Made by a program: the position numbers and the translations under genes
Part shown: positions 37,880 through 42,242 of the stretch, one piece after another
Position numbering within the stretch: position 1 is the stretch's first letter
Layout of the letters: each line of letters starts with the position of its first letter
Source: Candidatus Competibacteraceae bacterium
GTDB taxonomy: Bacteria > Bacteroidota > Bacteroidia > CAIKAF01
DNA: 42,242 bases
NCBI GenBank assembly: GCA_014879445.1
Contig: JACSSC010000028.1
Span: 69,134-111,375 of the forward strand
Direction of reading: 5' to 3'
Notes under the pieces: model-generated
Databases searched by the model: none
What the model saw: only the letters and a program-made list of their open reading frames with translations
Told to the model about the DNA's origin: nothing

Positions 37880-40549
37880 TTAAGATTGAGAAAAAGATTC
37901 TGCCGGTTTTTCATATGACGCTCTGATGGCATGTCTTTCACCTACATTTATTTTTCCCGCCTTTCGTATGATAAAATAATATTTATCAAATCCGTCGAAT
38001 GCCTGAGGCGCAGCAAATATGGGGATGAAATGATGTTCGCGACAAAACTTCACCAACTCCGGCCTGTTTTGTTCATCTATCGTACCAATTTCATCAATAA
38101 ACAAAGCAATTCTGTTCATTGAATCACTCAATGCTAATCGGTTGATGATGGCCATAATGATAACCAATCGGATCATCCTGTCTGTTCCATCTGATTCTAC
38201 TTGGTTTTTTAAATCTACTTTCTTGCTCTCTCCGTGTATGCTCAGATGCAACTCTATATCAAACAACTCATCAAAATGTATTCGCTTACCACTATCAAGA
38301 TATTGGTTCAATACCTGCAAATTTTCACTTTGATCAAAATCAAACATCATTTGACCGGTAAAATCTTGTATCGCGCTAATTTTTCTAATCTCGCTAATTA
38401 CCTTTGGATTATCAACAATCTCAATTCGTAAATCTTCAATATTTGAAATACGTATTCGAGACAACTTCTGATTGAATTTGGATGTTATAAACTCTTTAAA
38501 TTCTTGATATCGTCTGAACAATGTAAATGCGGGGTTTGCAAATTGAGTCGAAATGCTTTGCAGCAAACTCTCTATGCTTTTTTCTTTGTCGGAAATGCAT
38601 GCAATTTCTTCATCCACATAGCGGATAAACTCATCCTCATCTGATACAGAGTATTGTATCTTGTATCGGAGCAAATCAAATTTGCTATCCTTGCCCGCTT
38701 TCAATATCTCACGATCTTTGTAGTGCAACTGTATTTTATCATAAATCTGTTCTAATCCTTCGCTGGTGTGAAAAGGCATCGGTTCAAGTCCGATATTTTC
38801 CAATTCCGTTTTCTGATGACGTAACAATTCACGACGGTCATCCAGTTTCATCCTCGTTTCCAATTCTATTTGTATCACGGCCTGCTTTTCTTTAATCTCT
38901 TCCAGCAGCTGCATCAATTCATTTTCTAGTGTTTGCTTATCGCTGCGCATTACTCCCAGTGAAAATTTTTGTTCATCTATTCGTCTTACCAAATCCGGCT
39001 TGGATGCAAGTTCAGCCATCTGTGTTCGCAAAATTGAAATCTCATCCATGATTTGTTGCAGTGCGATTTTCTCGTTCTGTAAATTTTCTAATGTTTTTTG
39101 CAGCAAACTATATTCCTGCTCTTCATTTTGCATTTGCTCCAAAGTGGCACGTAATTCATCCACAGAAGGCAATTCACGTAAAACAAGATGTTCAGGTAAC
39201 GTAATTTCACCATCAAACAAGGGCATAGATTGCCCCGTTTTTTTTACCTTTTTCAAAATCAAATCCGACGACATGCTACTCAATTCCTCTGATAATAAAG
39301 TATAAAGCAATTGTCGCACTTCCTGTTTGTCTGATAATGAATGAATGAGTTGTGCATCATAATTGGCAATGCGAGCCGATAATTTCTCAATGGATTTGCG
39401 AAGTGATACTAATTTCTGTTCAATACGATCCAGCGAAAAGCGTCCTGATTCTATTCGTGTAATCTGCAATTCCAATTGCTTCCTCTTTTTATCCAGATTG
39501 TGTAGTGACTCTTGCAAAAACTCCAAGTTTCCATAGGCCTCTATCTGAACTAGCTTCTTTTGCATATCCAGCAAATCCGACTCGGCCATTTGCAATAGTT
39601 GTAATTTCGCACCAATTTGCTGATTCAAGTGCTGTTCGCGTGGCTTTAGCACGATATCCAATTCATTCTGCTGATGAGATAAATCATTGATTTTTTCAAT
39701 AATTCTTGAATCTAAATCAGATATCGTGCTTTCGTATGATTGATTAAAAGCAAAAATATACTCCGACACGATACGTGTTTTGGCTTTGTATTGCTGCACA
39801 GTTTCACGAAATACTTCAAAATCCTTTTGTATCGAACGTATCGCTTTTATTCCATCGTTGATGCGCAATAAATCACTAATGTCTTTCTTGTTTTTTTGAG
39901 AAAAATTAAGGGTTTCGTGTTCGCGATTATCTGCAATAATCAGGGCATCCTTTAGCGTTTTGTTGTTTATCAGTTTTGAGTTTATCAAATATCTGTACAC
40001 TTTCGAAAAATTGTTGCTTATACCATCCGTCTTCACACTTTCATCCAACCATACAACCGCATCATTTTGTTTTCCTCTTCTATATACTGCATGCAACACA
40101 TCGGCTTTATTATTAAATGGGCTGTAAGCAATTTGGGCAGCCGATAATCCAGCTTTTACCTCATCAAACTTCAGCAACCTGGCGCTTCCGCCATCCTGCG
40201 AAAAAAACATCGAATCCGAATATGGCGCATCAATTTCATAATATTCCAACTCGCCATCAGCATCACGCTTCAGCATGATGCAGTATGAACGTTTTTTTCC
40301 GATTTCAAATACAATATAACTTTGATTTGGATTCGGAAAATAGTGATGTATCGTTTCTTTATCGCCCTTGCGGTTTCCGCTGAAACTCATTTTACTGCCA
40401 TCTATTACAAACAAAAAATTAAGGGCATATATCAGGGTGCTTTTTCCTACATTGTTTGGCCCTACCAATTGCAATGAATCAATATCATCAAAACTGATTT
40501 CCGCTTTTCCATATACCTTCGAGTTCAGGATAATTAATTTATTTAACAT
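37880..40549 (-). CDS. SMC/RecF-type ATPase (MukB/MksB/JetC-like)
   Basis: The 889-residue protein has an N-terminal Walker A GPNNVGKST (30-38) and a Gln-rich loop. The C-terminal half of the ABC head has a signature-like VESDGTDRMIRLV (about 784-796) and Walker B ALFIDEIGTID (815-825) with the catalytic Glu. Between about residues 240 and 690 it is mostly heptad-rich coiled coil, broken near residues 430-460 by QSMPLFDGEITLPEHLVL, a possible hinge-like knob. The head-coil-hinge-coil-head plan defines SMC proteins, but the arms are short, as in MksB/JetC. The signature lacks the usual SGGQ form. It heads a three-gene operon. Confidence 0.75.
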   Translation of the reverse strand: MLNKLIILNSKVYGKAEISFDDIDSLQLVGPNNVGKSTLIYALNFLFVIDGSKMSFSGNRKGDKETIHHYFPNPNQSYIVFEIGKKRSYCIMLKRDADGELEYYEIDAPYSDSMFFSQDGGSARLLKFDEVKAGLSAAQIAYSPFNNKADVLHAVYRRGKQNDAVVWLDESVKTDGISNNFSKVYRYLINSKLINNKTLKDALIIADNREHETLNFSQKNKKDISDLLRINDGIKAIRSIQKDFEVFRETVQQYKAKTRIVSEYIFAFNQSYESTISDLDSRIIEKINDLSHQQNELDIVLKPREQHLNQQIGAKLQLLQMAESDLLDMQKKLVQIEAYGNLEFLQESLHNLDKKRKQLELQITRIESGRFSLDRIEQKLVSLRKSIEKLSARIANYDAQLIHSLSDKQEVRQLLYTLLSEELSSMSSDLILKKVKKTGQSMPLFDGEITLPEHLVLRELPSVDELRATLEQMQNEEQEYSLLQKTLENLQNEKIALQQIMDEISILRTQMAELASKPDLVRRIDEQKFSLGVMRSDKQTLENELMQLLEEIKEKQAVIQIELETRMKLDDRRELLRHQKTELENIGLEPMPFHTSEGLEQIYDKIQLHYKDREILKAGKDSKFDLLRYKIQYSVSDEDEFIRYVDEEIACISDKEKSIESLLQSISTQFANPAFTLFRRYQEFKEFITSKFNQKLSRIRISNIEDLRIEIVDNPKVISEIRKISAIQDFTGQMMFDFDQSENLQVLNQYLDSGKRIHFDELFDIELHLSIHGESKKVDLKNQVESDGTDRMIRLVIIMAIINRLALSDSMNRIALFIDEIGTIDEQNRPELVKFCREHHFIPIFAAPQAFDGFDKYYFIIRKAGKINVGERHAIRASYEKPAESFSQS

Positions 40550-40829
40550 CTTCTGTTACTTTTATATTTTATGCTTACAAAGGTACGTCACTGCCCTGCT
40601 TTCATCATGATGCATAAACCCCATTGCCTCATTTTTTATTCACAATTTATTCACCTCAACAGCCAATTTGGCAGTCATGTGATTTTCAAAGGCCTTACTT
40701 CGTTTCCATGCTCAACAATCACCATTTCAGCATTTTATCTAATTCGTTAATTCTTTAGCAGCATATACTTAACAATGTCACTCTGCCATGCATGATTTTT
40801 GATGGCTATTTCTCAATAATCATATCATC
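40550..40829. other. 280-bp divergent intergenic region
   Basis: This gap separates the SMC-like operon from the rhomboid gene. Apart from the -7 box on the minus strand, I see only a near-match GATTTTTG at 40794-40801 on the plus strand. There is no open reading frame of note, no hairpin with a T tract and no RNA gene. Confidence 0.6.
40578..40585 (-). promoter_or_regulatory. -7 box of the SMC-like operon
   Basis: On the minus strand TACCTTTG fully matches TAnnTTTG, 28 nt before the ATG at 40549. I see no TTG at the -33 distance. Confidence 0.5.
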
Positions 40830-41519
40830 GTGAAATCAGAAAACAACTCATTTCGCATATCCTTTCATTTGCTCAAGTCACTTATTGCATCACTTATCAT
40901 CATTGTAGTTCCTTGGATCGTGTTTCTTATCGAACAAAAGTTTGACACTAGTTTTCACGTTTGGGGTATATACCCACGCAGCGTTCAAGGTATGCCGGGC
41001 ATTATTTTTTCTGTATTTATTCATGGCGATATACAACATTTGCTTAGCAACTCATTACCTTTAGCACTACTCTCTTTTTTTTCACTCTATTTTTATCCTC
41101 ATGCCGGATGGCGAGCTGTTCTGCTTATATGGTTGGCTGGTAGCTTATGGACATGGCTGTTGGGGCGTCCGTCCTATCACATTGGCGCATCAGGGCTCAT
41201 CTATGGCATGGCTGCATTTCTTGTGCTTTCCGGATGGCTAAGTCGCTATTATCGGCTCATTGCTGTTGCTCTTCTTGTCATTTTTTTATACGGCAGCTTG
41301 TTTTGGGGCATATTCCCTGTTCAGCCCGATGTGTCGTGGGAAGCTCATGCTATGGGTGTAGTTGCCGGACTTGTTGCTGCGTGGTATTTTAGACATGCTC
41401 TCCCTCAACGTGAAATTTATGATTGGGAAAATGAAGAAGACGATAATGAAAATTCTGATAACACAGAACCCCCATACTGGGAGTCCAACTATACTTTCCC
41501 TCACAATATTCAATCATAA
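40830..41519 (+). CDS. Rhomboid family intramembrane serine protease
   Basis: Rhomboids cut membrane proteins inside or near the bilayer. The 229-residue protein has six membrane segments. The active site is GASGLIYG with Ser 121 and EAHAMGV with His 173, and HGDIQHLLSNSLPL supplies the conserved His and Asn of helix 2. The C-terminal tail is acidic and disordered (EDDNENSDN). The only usable start is GTG at 40830: an in-frame stop lies at 40800-40802 and no ATG occurs before residue 49. It is divergent from the SMC-like operon. Confidence 0.9.
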   Translation: MKSENNSFRISFHLLKSLIASLIIIVVPWIVFLIEQKFDTSFHVWGIYPRSVQGMPGIIFSVFIHGDIQHLLSNSLPLALLSFFSLYFYPHAGWRAVLLIWLAGSLWTWLLGRPSYHIGASGLIYGMAAFLVLSGWLSRYYRLIAVALLVIFLYGSLFWGIFPVQPDVSWEAHAMGVVAGLVAAWYFRHALPQREIYDWENEEDDNENSDNTEPPYWESNYTFPHNIQS

Positions 41520-41578
41520 TCTCGAATATTCAAATCCACATGAATGAGATATGGGGATTTTATCTTAATTCAGGATTT

Positions 41579-41586
41579 TATTTTTG
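41579..41586 (+). promoter_or_regulatory. Possible -7 box upstream of the 3'-truncated secreted protein
   Basis: TATTTTTG fully matches TAnnTTTG but is about 63 nt before the ATG at 41650, and no -33 TTG is clear. This is a weak call in AT-rich DNA. Confidence 0.3.
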
Positions 41587-41649
41587 CTACATTCTAACAT
41601 TGATTAATGATGTGATTGATAAGTTGATTTTAATAGTAAAATAATTAGG

Positions 41650-42242
41650 ATGATTAGATTCATTTTATTAGTAATATTATTTTTTCTGTCTTCGTTATCT
41701 TATTTCGGGCAGTCAAATAGTTTTTTTAAAAATGGAGAAAATTGGGCAGGAATGAGCATGTTAACTCAATACTCTTACGGTTTTTATGTACATCAACTAG
41801 GCGATACAATTATTAACAATGATACTTTAGTGAGATTAATCAAACCCAATGGTTTATCTTCCTTTAATATAGAATATCTGCTTGCCAAAAATGACACAGG
41901 CGTTCTTTATATTTATCAAACAAATTCCGATTATAGTGCAATCTATGCAACTTACATGATTGACTATTCAAGAGAGGATTCAATATCATATAGAATGAAT
42001 ACGTCTTATTTAGCATGTAAGATAATAGACATTGACACTATTTATTTAGGTAGTATTCCTAAAAAAATCTATCGCATTAATGATGCTTGCGGAGAAAGTA
42101 CGAAAGATTTTGCTTTTGAAGGTATATTTAATTTATACAATGAGCCGCAATTTGACGGATGTTTTGAATATGAGAATTATTTGACATGCTTTTCGGTGGG
42201 TGGAGTTACATATCAATATTCATACATGGATACTATTTTTAT
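41650..42242 (+). CDS. Secreted protein, 3' truncated by the window edge
   Basis: A frame opens with ATG at 41650 and stays open to the last base (197 codons visible). It begins MIRFILLVILFFLSSLSYFGQ, a clear signal peptide if the 18-20 hydrophobic residues are read together, followed by NSFFKNGENWAGM. GDTIINNDTLVRL follows. The pattern 'FFKNGxxW ... GDTxINxxTLxxL' is one I associate with secreted Bacteroidota proteins that often end in a type IX sorting domain; that end is not in the window. No function can be read. A pair of Cys-containing segments (LACKII, DACGES) may form disulfides. Confidence 0.8.
   Translation, partial: MIRFILLVILFFLSSLSYFGQSNSFFKNGENWAGMSMLTQYSYGFYVHQLGDTIINNDTLVRLIKPNGLSSFNIEYLLAKNDTGVLYIYQTNSDYSAIYATYMIDYSREDSISYRMNTSYLACKIIDIDTIYLGSIPKKIYRINDACGESTKDFAFEGIFNLYNEPQFDGCFEYENYLTCFSVGGVTYQYSYMDTIF

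Noticed and set aside
38781-38795. tRNA T-loop-like GGTTCAAGTCC
   Set aside because: It lies inside the SMC-like coding sequence and I find no matching acceptor stem, D arm or anticodon arm around it.
36148-40549. A complete Wadjet (JetABCD) anti-plasmid system
   Set aside because: No gene resembling the JetD/MksG Toprim-type nuclease is present upstream or downstream; flanks are PqiA-like, exported proteins and a rhomboid protease.

Overview
This window looks like chromosomal DNA from a member of the Bacteroidota, of the flavobacterial/sphingobacterial/chitinophagal kind. Three things point there. The cell-wall and division genes run murD-ftsW-murG-murC-ftsQ-ftsA-ftsZ. Many starts are preceded by the phylum's own promoter form (TTTG/TTG, about 19 nt, then TAnnTTTG) and not by Shine-Dalgarno sites. 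Several proteins have close relatives that I know only from this phylum: the ~630-residue PurF-like protein, the [17 protein letters not shown] protein, and a secreted protein beginning with an NVGIGT motif. The DNA is AT-rich. I see no rRNA, tRNA, insertion sequence, integrase or CRISPR array.

Layout. Positions 1-8606 (+) hold the division and peptidoglycan operon, entered inside murD and closed by a hairpin terminator after ftsZ. Positions 8646-13985 (-) hold a small membrane protein, a PurF-like amidotransferase, a secreted M1 peptidase and a WG-repeat protein. Positions 14214-16612 (+) hold an unusual lipoprotein, accA and a YdeI-like protein. Positions 16630-19826 hold a GH25 muramidase (-), a RimK-type ligase (+) and a putative two-gene unit (-) for a small membrane protein and a conserved exported protein. 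Positions 19967-22276 (+) hold a GT-C type membrane glycosyltransferase and an alpha/beta hydrolase. Positions 22242-24550 (-) are an aroB-aroA shikimate pair. Positions 24677-26784 (+) encode a secreted glycine-rich, adhesin-like protein and a small secreted protein. Positions 26805-30330 (-) hold a polyprenyl synthase-nfeD-csaA operon and a secreted protein of unknown role. Positions 30496-32206 hold a PTPS/QueD-family protein (+) facing enolase (-). Positions 32280-35538 (+) are two tandem paralogous exported proteins. Positions 35541-40549 (-) are a PqiA-like protein and a three-gene SMC/kleisin/kite-like operon. Positions 40830-42242 (+) hold a rhomboid protease and the start of a secreted protein cut by the window end.

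Most of the window is housekeeping: envelope growth and division, purine, fatty acid, aromatic and isoprenoid synthesis, and glycolysis. The main candidate for an under-described system is the SMC-like operon at 36148-40549. It has the composition of a MukBEF/MksBEF/Wadjet complex, but the ATPase gene comes first, the ATPase motifs are divergent, and no JetD/MksG nuclease gene is present in the window. The second is the secreted protein with long glycine runs at 24677-26173, which recalls the polyglycine adhesins of phage tails. A recurring regulatory feature is -7 boxes placed so close to start codons that several mRNAs should be leaderless or almost so. These boxes also correct several start sites.
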